A program made the position numbers and the translations under genes. Below the pieces are notes generated by a model, which had not been told where the DNA came from, made no database searches, and saw only the letters and a list, made by a program, of their open reading frames with translations. A stretch of DNA of 64,000 nucleotides from contig NC_080423.1 of the NCBI RefSeq assembly GCF_029873635.1, forward strand, positions 109,819,087 to 109,883,086, given 5' to 3'. Within the stretch, counting starts at the first letter, position 1. Each line of letters opens with the position of its first letter. The DNA is from Malania oleifera (lineage: Eukaryota > Streptophyta > Magnoliopsida > Santalales > Ximeniaceae). This document shows positions 12,591 through 24,500 of the stretch, piece after piece.

Positions 12591-13220
12591 TACTATCTAT
12601 TGAACTTAAACCACACTCCGCTCAATCTTTCACATCACACACCAATGAAAATTTATTCCTTGTGTAGACACTATATGTTTTTATTTTTGTAACGAAACCC
12701 CAATTTTATTAATAACTCTCACTTATGGGGGAGGAATATCGTTATTACAAGTAGGACACATGAGATTTATAAATAAATTATCAAAACCATCACATGCATC
12801 AAAACCAATACTAAAAAACACCATTACCATTATCCAACTAAAACAATCCAAACATGTCTATATGTAATCAAAACCAAACAAAAAGAAACATAAACAAATT
12901 ACCTGCAAACATAAACTAGAGGAAAATCAAATAATGACAATTAAAGACGAACGCTTGGAATACTCATCTTATTCATACGAATGAGATGTCCAACCACCCA
13001 ATAAATGATCAAAAGTCAATGAATAACTTTAAAAATACACGTCATCATATACATCAATCAAAAAGTCATCAAAGAAGAAACCATTATATTGCAAAAAGTT
13101 AATCAAGCACACAATTAACCAACCATTTATGTCTCGTATAAGAGTCAACTTCCAACACCTTGCTACCTTTCATTTTATTTTATTTATATCTTATTTGTCA
13201 TTTGTATTAGCTGGACCACA
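12591..13220. repeat. right flank of the solo LTR, paralogous to 19290-19700
   Basis: Phrases such as gaacttaaacc, cacatcaca, gaagaaacca, gcaaaaagttaat and agagtcaacttccaacac recur in order at 19296-19690. Together with 7470-7735 (paralogous to 19140-19290), this marks an old duplication of about 0.6-0.9 kb. No coding content. Confidence 0.65.
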
Positions 13221-13439
13221 TTGACGAGACCAACCAACAAATCTCCACTTCACACATATGTGGTGCCATTAATGAGCTCAAGTCGTCCACCTTGATAAGG
13301 TATTCACTTGCCAACTATTGAATCACCAAATTTATTTTAAACTTAAAACATAAAGAAGACCTGTGTGACTTATCCTTCTTTATTAGAAATACAATCACAT
13401 TTCTTCCTGTTGAAAATTTTACTTGTAAGTTTGTCTCCG
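13221..13439. other. non-coding spacer, nothing recognised
   Basis: No ORF with a domain and no repeat boundaries are visible. Confidence 0.4.
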
Positions 13440-13800
13440 TTGACTTCAGATTCTGGTCCAAGGGTGTGCCGACAAATAGGAGTGTTATGCACGAGATGAT
13501 CTCCCAAACAAGAAAGTTAAAAGGAGCCAAAAAGAGGTAGATAAGACTCGTAGAAAACACTAAAAGTGAAAATGTAGAGTCGCCGCCTTTTATTATTATT
13601 TTTCTTTTTGAAAACAAAGGAGAAAAGCCTACGAGATATGTGACGCAAAGAATAAGGGTTCAGGAGTAACTCGTGCATAGGAAAAGTAGTGAACGAACCA
13701 TTCTATAGGAGATTAGTCAATCAATGCCCTACTAACGCCCGTTCTAAGAATGGTTATCGCTGTGTGTATGTGTCCTAACTAAGAATAAACGAAGGAAAAA
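13440..13800. mobile_element. possible Ty3 LTR fragment
   Basis: The sequence holds gagtcgccgcc (13577), a block reading like ggttcaggagtaactcgtgc (13658), and acgcccgttctaagaa (13734). These parallel the gagtcgccac, ggttcggttacg and cgcgcccgttcttacg blocks in the inverted arms at 50310-50466. The element is incomplete, with no ends seen. Confidence 0.35.
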
Positions 13801-14299
13801 AAAAAAGAAGAAGAGGAAAGTTCCCCTTTTGAATCATTTGGTGAAGCATCCCTATCCAAATGTTCAAACAATATGGTTGAAAACCTTGACATGCTCTTGT
13901 TTGAAAATGGGAATTCGGCCTCAAATAACCCTAAACTTTTAGAATATGAAGCAAACAGATGAAAAAAAAAAAAAAAGAGTTTTGATTTATTGCCATGGAT
14001 ATATTCAAAGGTGACCCTTCCATTTGAAAATTAAGCTTGGATGGAATCAACATTAAGACATCTAACTTTGATCAAGGGTTGGATGAGGTCCATGAGATTA
14101 TTGATTGAGTTTTGAATTAATGGTAATTATGGTCCAATCCTATGATTGAAGCCAGAGAATTTAATGTTGATGGGGTTGAAAATCTTTTGTTGAAATCAGG
14201 TTTTAATGGAGGGTTGAGGATAATTAATTATTGATGAATTTGAAAAACCTCTTAATTAGTAATCAGGATTTTAATGTGGCTAAAGTCAATAATTGATGA

Positions 14300-15350
14300 A
14301 GGTTTAAAAATCTCCAAATTAGAAATCGGAGTTTTAATGACTAAATTCAACCCTTATATAGGAGATTTAAAAATATCCTGATTATCAATTAGAGTTTTAA
14401 TGGTTGATTGAGTTAACTCTTTGATATGATTTGAAATCATTGTCAATCAAAATTTTAATGGTTGATTAAGTCAACCCTTGGGGTGAAGATTGGGAAATCT
14501 TCTGATTGACAATCCAGGCTTTGATGGTTGATTGAGTCAACTCTTTAATATGGGGATTTGAAAATCAATGATTGTCAATTATGGTTTTAATAACTGATTT
14601 AGTCAACTTTTTAATGAGATTTGAAAATCATTAATTGTTAATTGGGGTTTTAATGGTTAATTGAGTCAACCCTTAAATTAGATATTAAAAAATATTTAGT
14701 TTGACAATTAAGGTTTTAATGGTTGATAAAATCAACTCTTTAATGGAGATTTGAAAATTCCTTAATTGCCAATCAAACTTTAACGACTAATGGGAGCTAA
14801 CCCTCTAATCGAAAGTTTGAAAATTAATTATTTCTAATTAGATTTTTTGTGACTGGTTGATTCAACCCCTTAATTAGAGGTTTGAAAATTCTATGATTGC
14901 TAATCAAGGTTTGAATGATTGATTGGAGTCAACTTCTTAATTGGACGTTTGAAAATTCCATGATATCTAATTAGGGTTTTAATGAATAATTGGAGTTAAC
15001 CCTCTAGTTGGAGATTTGAAAATCTTGATTGCCAATGAGGATTTAAATGATTGAGTGAAGTCAACCTTCTAATCGGAGATTTGAAAATCATTGATTGTCA
15101 ATAAGGGATTTTAAATAATGGATTAAGTCTCTTTGATTGGGGCAATATGCTATTATGAAAAAAATATTTGACTTTTTGAAATAAGAGGAAAGTTTCCTTT
15201 AGAGGAAAGATGTCTAGCAAAAGTATAGAATATTTTTGAAAACTTACTAAACTTATCATTGACCATTAAGAGAAACTATTTGAATGATCTTCTGAAAAAA
15301 AAATAAAATATTGTGATAAGGGAATTCCATGTTTGCTCTCAACTTCTCAA
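14300..15350. repeat. ~66-bp minisatellite, array 2, with shared right flank
   Basis: This repeats the array at 4265-5040 with the same order of units. The similarity continues into the unique flank (gaaataagaggaaagtttcc at 15178 versus 5073) through about 15350. It is a segmental duplication about 10 kb from its partner. Confidence 0.75.
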
Positions 15351-16237
15351 TCCTGTGGTTTAACCACCGGCTCCTATTCACCCATATGGGCTTGAGGGAA
15401 AACACTTGTTCCCTACCTAGGGTTGAGAAGGGAGAGGTCACCATACGTCGAGATCTCCCTTATCATCCCATCATTAGCTTAGTTGGGAAAACCTAAACTA
15501 TTCTTGACATAGAATGTAATATCAAGGATTATGAACAAGTGAGGATCATTAATAAGCATATATGAACAATCTAAACATCATTAACTAGCATGCATGAGCA
15601 ATTTATACATCATTAACAATCATACCTTCAAATTTACACTAAACCATGTATCACTGGTAATGCATACTTTGAATGCATTAAATCTTTAATGAGGACTTAA
15701 ACCCCATATGAATAAGAGATACATAAATCAAGCAATAATAAAATCTCAATACTACCCAAGCCATTAAAATAATAACTCTCTTTAAACGGCTCTCCATCTT
15801 TCCTAGCCAACTCCTTCTTATGCATTTATGAAGATCAAAAGAAAATCTAATTAGTCAAAAAATCAAGGAAGATAAAAGGTATTTTTATCAAATAACAATG
15901 AGCAATAAGCCAACAAATGCATCTTAAGGCATTAGCTCATAGTTTTCCCAAGTTTTGACATAATACCCCAAAAGAGAACATAATGAGATTCATTATAAAA
16001 ATAGGAGCCAATGATGATGCTTTCCAAGTGATCCAAATAGAACATAACCTAAGAACCCAATGGAGCCGACCTAAGGGGCTTTGCTCCTCACCATGCTAGG
16101 GTTCACATAAAACCTAGCCCTCCAAACAATGGTCGACCCTTTCATAGAGTGAGAGTTGTTGCACATGGTTGTTGTTGTTGTATATTATATGCATCCTCTT
16201 ATAGCCTCTTCTTCTACCCTTAATCTATACCTAATTG
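15351..16237. other. intergenic DNA, no gene seen
   Basis: The sequence is AT-rich, without domain-bearing ORFs. It ends with a short (TTG)n stretch near 16157-16172 that may be a relic LINE tail. Confidence 0.4.
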
Positions 16238-16985
16238 TGTAACGCCCCAACTTGGCTCTGTTAGGGAGCACCGCATCTCTCCTCTTCCACTTGGACCAGA
16301 CAATAGGGGGGGCGGACCTTATCAGACTATTGACTGACCCTACAGACCAACATGTGTCATTTTTAGTGTGTTTTGTCCTCACTTACATACACAATGAGAA
16401 AACTTCTCAAAAGGTCACCCATCCCAAGATTACTCCAAGTCAAGCACGCTTAACCGTGAAGTTCTTATGGGAAGACTCTCAAAAAGAAAGGTGCACATTG
16501 TTGATATGGGTAGTAACATCAAATCCTCTTTAAGTTTTTCTTCCACGGGGTATCACATTCTCCACCACTTACAGAACGCAACGTCCTCGTTGCGAACCCA
16601 CATTTCCAAACCTAGGCGATGTGAATCTCATTATACTTTCGATTGGGTAATTGCTTTGATACCATTTTGTAATGCCCCAACCTGAGTCTGCTATGGAGCA
16701 CCGCATCTCTCATCCTCCACCTGGACCAGACAATAGGGGGTAAGCCTTATCGGACTAATGATTGGCCCCACAAACCAACACGTGTTATTTTCAGTGTGTT
16801 TTGTCCTCACTCATACACTTCTTGAGAAAACTTCTCAGAAGGTCACCCATCTTAAAATTACTCAAAGCCAAGCACGCTTAACCGTGGAGTTCTTATGAAA
16901 AGACTCCCGAAAAGAAAGGTGCACCCTGTTGATATGACTAGTAATATTAAATCCTTTTTAAGTCTTTCTTCCACGAGGTGTCACA
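16238..16985 (-). mobile_element. Cassandra-type TRIM, copy 1 (5S-derived LTRs)
   Basis: Two ~320-bp LTRs (16238-16557 and 16668-16985) flank a ~110-bp interior. On the minus strand each LTR runs TGTGATACC.. to ..GGGGC(A/G)TTACA. The interior has a primer-binding site TGGTATCAAAGC (RC at 16654-16665, initiator-Met-tRNA type) next to the right LTR, and a purine-rich RC of ttctccaccactt next to the left one. Each LTR contains a 5S-rRNA-like segment in sense on the minus strand. Flanks are aattg and aattt (4 of 5 match). There is no protein-coding capacity, as expected for a TRIM. Cassandra is the established family with 5S sequences in its LTRs. Confidence 0.88.
16397..16480 (-). other. 5S-rRNA-derived segment in Cassandra LTR
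   Basis: The reverse complement carries 5S landmarks: a GAACTTC..GGTTAAGCGTGCTTG-like box A/IE region and a GGGATGGGTGACC-like box C end. A similar segment lies in each of the other three LTRs (about 16826-16915, 18168-18265 and 18595-18690). It is diverged from cytosolic 5S, so it is not annotated as a functional rRNA gene. Confidence 0.75.
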
Positions 16986-18009
16986 AATTTCCTCCAACCT
17001 CTCCAACACACCTAGGGTTTCTTTGGAAACCCTACCAGCCATCTTCTCCCTACACCCCCTAAACTAGGCCACTGCTTTGCCAACAACCATTGCTGCTATA
17101 TGTAGCTGTTGTGTGCTACCTATACTCCATAGCTATAGCCCCTTTGTTTTCCCATACCATGATTTCAGTCATCTTCTACCTTTAACCACACAACTAGGGT
17201 TTCATTAGAAACCCTAGTAGCTACCTACCACTCTCCTCTCAAAACCCTACTACCTAGTGAAAATACACCCCCCCAAATCAACGACAACAGCTGCAACTTG
17301 CACCTATTGCTACTGCTACTACCTTGCGCTGCAGCTACTACTACACACAAGCCCAACCTAATAAAAACAACAGGCATGTTGCCACTGTAAAAAAAACCAA
17401 ACCTAAATAAAACCCTAGCTTTATTTTTTTAAGCCATTCTCACAACCTAACAACCTAAACTAACAGTCGTAACTTCATCCTTACAAGCTAAGAGTCATGA
17501 CCTCTCCCTCAAACATGATGAAACAACAACAGATCTTAAAAATAAAAAAAAGGACTAGACCATGATTAAATAACCTAAAAAAATGGAACTTCAAGCAGTT
17601 TAGGATTTCGAAGCTTCAAAGAAACCTAGCTTGCAACCTTCACTTCCTTGGTCCTTCTTCTTCCTTTTGTTCATCTCTATTGGCTATGCTTCCTCTCCCC
17701 TTTTCATTGCGCATGTCATACAAGGTCCTCTCTTATTTATTTTCTTTATTTTTTTCCTACTTTTTCCCCATTTAGTGTTTTTTTTGGTCGTTTATGTTCT
17801 ATCAAGCCCATCAAGCCCTCTATTCTTGTTTTTTTTTTTGTTTTTGTTTTTTGTTTTTACATAAACACCATTCCTTTTTGTGCTTCTCCTCTTACTATTA
17901 TTTGGTCATACACAAAACCTCCTCTCTACTTCTCTCTCTCTCTCTTCCCCCACGTAAACTCTCCTCCCCTTACCCCCTAACTCCCCTTCTTATTTAGAAG
18001 CAAGAGGGG
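16986..18009. other. spacer between the two Cassandra copies
   Basis: It is CT- and TTT-rich on the plus strand. The ORFs at 17631-17997 encode Phe/Leu/Ser-rich low-complexity peptides without a domain. No gene is supported. Confidence 0.45.
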
Positions 18010-18753
18010 TGTAATGCCCCGACGTGGGTCTGCCAGGGAGCACTGCATCTCTCCTCCTCCACTAGGACCAAACAACAGGGGGGCGGGCCTTATCGGAGTA
18101 ATGATTGACCCCACTAACCAACACGTGTTCTTTTCAGTTTGTTTTGTCCTCACTCACACATTTCTTGAAAAAACTTTCTAGAAGGTCACCCATCCCAAGA
18201 TTACTCCAAGCCGAGCACGCCTAACCGTAGAGTTCTTATGAGAAGGGTCCCGAAAAGAAATGTGCACTTTGTTGATATGGGTAGTAACATCTAATCCTTT
18301 TAAGCCTTTCTTCCACAGGGTATCACATTCTCCCCCACTTACAATACGCAATGTCCTCGTTGCGAACCCACATTTCCAAACCCAGGCGATATGAATCTCA
18401 TCACACTTCCGGCTAGGTAATTACTCTGATACCATTTTGTAACCCCCCGACCTGGGTTTGCCAGGGAGCATTGCATCTCTCCTCCTCCACCTGGACAATA
18501 CAATAGGGGGCGGGCCTTACCGGACTAATGACTGGCCCCACATACCAACACATGTTCTTTTCAGTATGTTTTGTCCTCACTCACACACTTTCTGAGAAAA
18601 CTTCATAGAATGTCACCCATCCCAAGATTACTCTAAGCCAAACACGCTTAACCGTGAAGTTCTTATGGGAATGCTCCCGAAAAGAAATGGTACCTTGTTG
18701 ATATGGATAGTAACATCTAATCTTTTTAAGCCTTTATCCAACGGGATATCACA
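18010..18753 (-). mobile_element. Cassandra-type TRIM, copy 2, TSD AGGGG
   Basis: LTRs lie at 18010-18327 and 18438-18753, with the same interior as copy 1, including the RC primer-binding site (TGGTATCAGAGT-like, about 18425-18436) and a cleaner polypurine tract (RC of ttctcccccactt at 18328). A perfect AGGGG duplication flanks it (18005-18009 and 18754-18758). The two LTRs differ at scattered positions, so the insertion is not recent. Same orientation as copy 1. Confidence 0.9.
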
Positions 18754-18758
18754 AGGGG

Positions 18759-19139
18759 GCTAGGACTCTTTTTAAAATTATGAGAAAACCCAAAGTATCC
18801 CTGAGGGGCAAGAATAATTACCTCCTTGCCCTTTAAAGCTACAAGGAGTGTTTTTAAAGCACTATAGGCCCAACACGACCTAATTAAATGAAGACACTCA
18901 CCAATGAGACTCTAAGAATCATTAAGAGTCCTAATGATACTTTCAAAGGCTCTAGAGGCCTTGAGAAACCAATAGAGGCTCTGAAAGACTTTGAAAGACC
19001 TTGAGAGACTTGAAGAGGCTCTAGGAGGCCTTAAGAGTCTCTAAAAGACTCAAAATTACAGTAAAAACTTCCTAGAGGGTCTCAAACCTCCTTTGAGCTC
19101 ACCAATTACTATAAAAAGGCCATTGGATAAAAAATGGGC
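18759..19139. repeat. short imperfect gaggct/aagact repeats
   Basis: Between about 18940 and 19060, a degenerate theme (gagaggctctgaaagactttg) repeats with irregular spacing. No coding signal. Confidence 0.45.
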
Positions 19140-19700
19140 ATCGATAGTCCCATATTAGAAAAATATAATGAAATAATAGTGTATGACTCTTCTCCCCACA
19201 ACTGTGAAAACTCACAACCTTTTTCTAACACAAAAAAATAAAGTTTGTGTAGAAGGAATAACCCAAGGAGAGCTCCTCTTACAATTCACTCTCTCTTGAA
19301 CTTAAACCCCCCACTCTACTCAATTTCTCACATCACATGGCAATGAAATTTTATTCCTTATATAGACACTACACGTATATAATGTTTAACCATTCAATAA
19401 ATGAGTATGTCACAATTGGCAAGACAATTGTCTCCAAGGATTGCATGACATTGAAAATGCACTATTAGATGCTTGGAAAGTTAAGTCATACACATCAATT
19501 AATGAATCATCAAAGAAGAAACTACTATGTTGCAAAAAGTTAATTAAATATGTCATTAACTGAGACTAATTAATTAACCTTGAAAGCAAACTTGGTATGA
19601 CAACCAAACATTTATATCCTATGTAAGAGTCAACTTCCAACACTTGTTTATTTTATTTTGTTTTTATTTTTATTTACTTATCATTTGTATTAGCTGGATC
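19140..19700. repeat. paralogue of 7470-7735 plus 12591-13220, empty site
   Basis: This continuous segment matches the two flanks of the solo LTR at 7736-12590. At 19281-19301 it reads straight through the insertion point with one copy of the 5-bp target. Confidence 0.7.
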
Positions 19701-20880
19701 AAACCACATAAAAGAATCAATCCAACACAACTTAAAGGATGTTTTTGGCAATAGAAAGTTATTTATTATTATTTTTGGGAATAAACAAAAATGAGAGGAT
19801 TGTATGTCTTACACAATTTTATAAATAATATGTAAACAAAAGATAATAATTCTAAATTTTTAGGTTTAGTCTATGATGTCTATCGAGATTTCAGAAAATC
19901 ACAGTGATTGAGGGTTTGTGAGCCAAGCACCAAATCGACGTGGTTTGCACTGTATCAAAAAATTCATAAAATCATCCGAATATATTGTCTTAAGGGAAAT
20001 GCTGATGATCATTTAATACATATAAGGGATGAAGATCAATGTTAGCTTAGCATAAGGCTTTACCCTCAAGTTTAGTTTGACCCGTTGTGCTTTTTTTGAA
20101 AAGAGTATTTTTAAAAAGTAACTAATGAAAAAACACCCGTTAGCATATTTGTAAAATTGCTTAGCTCCCACAAAAAAGAAGCTATTAGACGTAATAAACA
20201 AATTCTCAATGTTTCGTTAAAGAGTTGCAAAGTATCTGAAAATATTCTAAATAATTAAAATGGATATATATTTTTAGAAAATGTAATTAATGACTTGATA
20301 ACTTATTTAAAATATAAAGTCTAATTTTTATTTCAGACTAAATGTGAGAGTAGTTTATCTCTTTTGTATTTAAATTAACATCTAAACAAGGATTAAAAAT
20401 CAACACTTTCTTTCTTGTGAGATCTTCTCTAATTCTAACTCTCAAACAAAACACTAAAAACTTAAATTTTAATATTTACATTAATTTTTATATTAGTTTC
20501 ACATTAATATATACCTTTCACCTACTTAAAAAATATTAATAGATGTAAATATATATATATTTTAACTTTTCACATATTGGAAAAGAATTTTAATTTTTTT
20601 TTGTAAGGACAAGAGTGATGGTCCTTGGGTCAATACCTAATTTAATCAAATCACTTCATACAATAAGTTCCACATAAATTAGAATAACCTAATTTTTTCT
20701 GCACACATACAAATTGAACATTTATAGAAATTCACATAAATAAATGCATGTATAATATTTAAAAGAGATTCAAATAGATCTGTGGGGGAAAACCATTATT
20801 TTTTTATAATAATAACAACCAATAATAAAAGCAATTAAGCAAGTAAAAGGGCTCCAACTCCAAGCCTCGTTAAAGCATCT
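19701..20880. other. upstream intergenic DNA of the MORC gene
   Basis: It is AT-rich, with no domain-bearing ORF and no clear transposon ends. It probably contains distal promoter sequence. Confidence 0.4.
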
Positions 20881-21103
20881 TCCACGCGCCACCGCACCGC
20901 GTATTGGAACCTGTTGCCAAGTAGCTTGCCGCTTTATATCATCAGCCTCAAGAGTAATAAAGCAGTATATAAAGACACGTATGACACCAAGCGCTCGCGC
21001 CGCGCACGCACTCCACATTCTTCCGCCTTCGAATCCACTGAATATCTAATTCTCTCTCGCTCTCTCTCTCTCTCTCTCTCCTCGCCGGGATCTATCGGCC
21101 GCC
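20881..21103 (+). promoter_or_regulatory. MORC promoter and 5' UTR
   Basis: A TATA box, tatataaag, lies at 20966-20974, about 135 bp before the ATG, which puts transcription start near 21000. The surrounding DNA is abruptly GC- and CpG-rich compared with the flanks (for example cacgcgccaccgcaccgcg at 20883). A CT-repeat (about 21053-21081) just before the ATG is a pyrimidine tract common in plant 5' leaders. The start codon context is gccgccATGG, favourable for initiation. The minus-strand ORF at 20770-21018 is a shadow in this region. Confidence 0.65.
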
Positions 21104-21542
21104 ATGGACTACGTCAAAGTGAAGGAAGAGATGGTCGAGCCTCTGCAATCGCGCGAACCGATTCGAAATATTTATGCTCCGAACAGGCATCCTGCCGCTC
21201 TTGCGGCGGTGATTGAACTCAGCAGCAGCGACTCGGAGTCCTCCGACTCGGACGATTCCTCCGATTCGGACGATTTTGTTGCCGGTGAGAAGCGTGCTGG
21301 GGATACGGGCGGCTCCGACGGAGGTAAGCGGAAGAAGCAGAAGATGGACGTGGTCTTGCCGGTCGGTTTCCTCGATCCTCTACCCCCAGAGGAGCGGCTC
21401 CCGCTCCCGGCGCCGTCTGTGGTGGCGCCTGTGGTGGCGCAGCGGCGTGCGGGGGATGATGTTGTTGTCCAGGGCAGCAAGCAGTTTTGGAAGGCTGGGG
21501 ATTACCAAGGTTCTCCTTGTAGCGATTGGGACGCGTATTCAG
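21104..21542 (+). CDS. MORC: MORC exon 1
   Basis: It encodes residues 1-146 plus one base of codon 147. It ends at TATTCAG followed by GTAATC. It holds the VIEL/acidic stretch, the basic patch KRKKQK and KQFWKAGDY. It is far GC-richer than its surroundings. Frames +2 and the minus strand are open here too, but only this frame joins the ATPase exons. Confidence 0.92.
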
Positions 21543-24500
21543 GTAATCTATGCTGCGCCTGTTTCGTTTACATTCTTTTCTATAATTTGTGATTCTGTAT
21601 ACATCTAAAATTAATTTCAATGTAGTAAAGTTTGCAATGTTTCTCTGGTGCGTTTCAAGGGATTCCAGGGCTTTTCATTAAATTTTTTGTGCGCTTATTT
21701 TGTTTATCTATTTATTTTTTCTCCTGAACTTGGAAAGCATTCTTGATTGCCAATTTTTCAGTGGCTAAGAATGCCGACGAATTGCTAGTCAGATGAGAAG
21801 CTTGTTTCTAATGAGTACATTTGTGAGGAATGCTGCGAGCAGTTGCTCCATGCAGTCTCTCTGTGCATTCTCCCCTCCCTACAGGGTCATTTGGCTATTT
21901 TTCTTAAAACATAATAGGAGGTAATTATTTTAAATAATTGTTTATTAAGAATAAATTGAAGGTAGAAGTCAAAACTGGCTATGAAGGTGTAATGATATGA
22001 TTTGCGTTGCTTTAGGGCTTAACACTTGACTCATGTTTACTTTCATACTTGTTAACTGTTTTTGCGTAATTTGTATTCAATCTTTGTTAGCATTTTCATG
22101 TGGTCAGTTTGGGGATGCTTCAACGAGCGTCGCAAAAGGTTGAATGAAGATTGGAAAAAAAATATGAGTCAATCATGGTGAAAAAAATTGTCTTTAAGTG
22201 AAATACCATGTGACCCTATCCTGGAAGAGTCGATAAAGAGATTGCATTTCTCTTACACATTTGATTCACATTTATTTTCATGAAAGGGAGGGGGGGGGGG
22301 GGATAAACGGTTAGGGTTTGTTTGAAAAACTTAGAAAATATGAAGGGAAGGAAAAGAAAATATGGGATCTATTTTTTCTTATTCGATAATAAAAAAATGG
22401 TAAAAAAACCATCTAACAAATTAATAAACAGATATTTCATCTTACATGCTATTGATATTTGATTTTTCTTATTTTTCGTTCATAGTTGAATACATTTTCG
22501 TTATTGATCTTATTTATGACATGGGGAGATACAATATGAAATTGATTTTCACATTATTTTCTTTTCATTTTCTTTTCTCACAAGATCCTTAATCCATACA
22601 GAACTGTAGTCTTTGGAGCGGAGGTTTTTATTCATATTTTGGGACTAGATTGGTTATATCAGTGTTTTAAAAGGTGTTATTGGGGTGCGCCTCTGTGTTC
22701 TTACTGCCCAAAATGCTCCGAGGCGCAATTACAATGGTGAAAATTCCCAAAAGGTGGCACCTTCTCGCATTGGGCATATGGTCCAACAAAAAAAGCGTGC
22801 CTTTTGCTCCTTCATTAAAGAAGTGTACACATTATGGGATATTTGCTGAAGGGAAATGTTAGGGTTCCGGCTTGTTCGTTTTTTTGAGACTCTTTAAAGC
22901 AAGAAGCTTCTGACCCTTCATTGAAAAAAGCTCCTCGATCACAACCTTGAACAACATTTTAGATGCTCAATCAGCTCTAGTTATTCATATTCCAGCAATT
23001 TCATCTTCTTGGGTGACCCTTCTCCATGTCAAGGACCTTATTTCAGATACTCAATACTCGAGCTACTTGAAATCTTCTCAAATCTTCACACTTCCTTTCC
23101 ACGTCTCGGCGACTTCTATGTCACTTCAGCGAGTGACAAAGACTAGTCAAGGTTCTATCTTCCATCGCAAGACCTCTCTCCCATTGCATTTGGAGATTGA
23201 TTCGGTAGAGAGGGACGAGGGATCTAAGAAGTGAACAAGTCGAGAGAGAAGAGTCGAGATGCTGAGGGATGAGAAAGATGAGAGTTGGGAGAGACAGAAA
23301 ATTTAAGAGATGCTGGATGTAATTTTTTTTTTAATATATATTTAGGGAACTCAGATTTTTTTAACTAACAAAGGCTCTGGGTTTCTGACTTGATCCCCAA
23401 TTTAAGCTATTTAGGGTTAAAAAAATTGTATATTATTTTATTTAATAATATATTTTATATTTATAATTTAGTTATGTATATTTTTAACAAAAACATGAAT
23501 TCCCAAAGGACTTACACCTCACTGCCTTGAGGCTATTGCCAGGCCTCGCCTCGCCAGGGGTAAAGCACTTCAGCTTCTGCCTTCGCCTTTTAAAACACTG
23601 AGATATACATGTCTGGAGTTGCCAATGAAGGATGTTGCTCAGGTTAATTATATGATATGATTAAATTGAGGGTTTAAAACCTATTTGGCTGAAGATCATT
23701 TGTTGCATTTTCACTTTGTTTTGGGGGGTCAAAACCTCTGTGTTCTATGTTTCATTTCAAAAGCACTTGCACTGATGGCAAAGACGCCTAACTTAATGTG
23801 GTAGTACGGATAATTCTGTTGTTTTTCTATATGTAGAATCTGGTAATGCATATGAGACTGCTGGTGATTATTTCCAACTTTTTTTTAAAGAAAAGCCTTT
23901 TAAGTGAAGAATTCTCGTTAGCATGCCTGTTCAATCTATTTCTGCTGGAGTTGAGTTGAATGCTAACACAAGATGCATTCACAAATTTCAAAGGAAAAGC
24001 AAAAGACATGTATAGTGGTGCATCACATATTATGCCTTCTGCTGATGCACCAATTTGACACAACCATTTTCTACCTTAAAAATGGAGCACTTGTGAAGCA
24101 TCAATCTAAGGAAAATAAGTGTCTAGTGTAAAAAGAAAGATTGTATTATATACAATCTGATGTTGATTGTCGAATTGAAGCTAACAAATTTAACTTTAGA
24201 ATGGAACACTTGTAAGCATCAACACAAGGACAATAAACATCTCTTGTAGTTAGATTCAAAAGATTGGCAAATTTGATTTGTCCCTTTTTTTTTGGCCAGT
24301 TTTAAAATTCTAATCTTGCATGTGTGTGCTTAGACTCATGCACGCATGCATACACTGATGCATATGTAAACTTTATGTCCATTTTAAAAAGAAAAGTTGT
24401 ATTATTTGTAATACCTTGTGTTTGAGACCAAAATGTTGCAAGAAACTCAACTTTAGAATGCAGATCTTGGGAAACATCAACATAAGAACAATGTACATCT

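Noticed and set aside
16397..16480. Possible 5S rRNA gene
   Set aside because: Only part of 5S is present and it is diverged; it lies in all four LTRs of two TRIM elements, so it is a Cassandra LTR component.
17631..17997. Phe/Ser-rich ORFs between the Cassandra copies
   Set aside because: Pyrimidine-rich low complexity, three overlapping registers, no domain.
20770..21018. Minus-strand 82-aa ORF upstream of MORC
   Set aside because: It overlaps the promoter and TATA box; no domain and no supporting signals.
21172..21620. Other long frames over MORC exon 1 (both strands)
   Set aside because: They are shadows caused by GC-rich coding sequence; only the 21104 frame splices to the GHKL exons.
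22947..23234. 95-aa ORF inside the MITE
   Set aside because: No transposase signature, and the element is too short to be autonomous.
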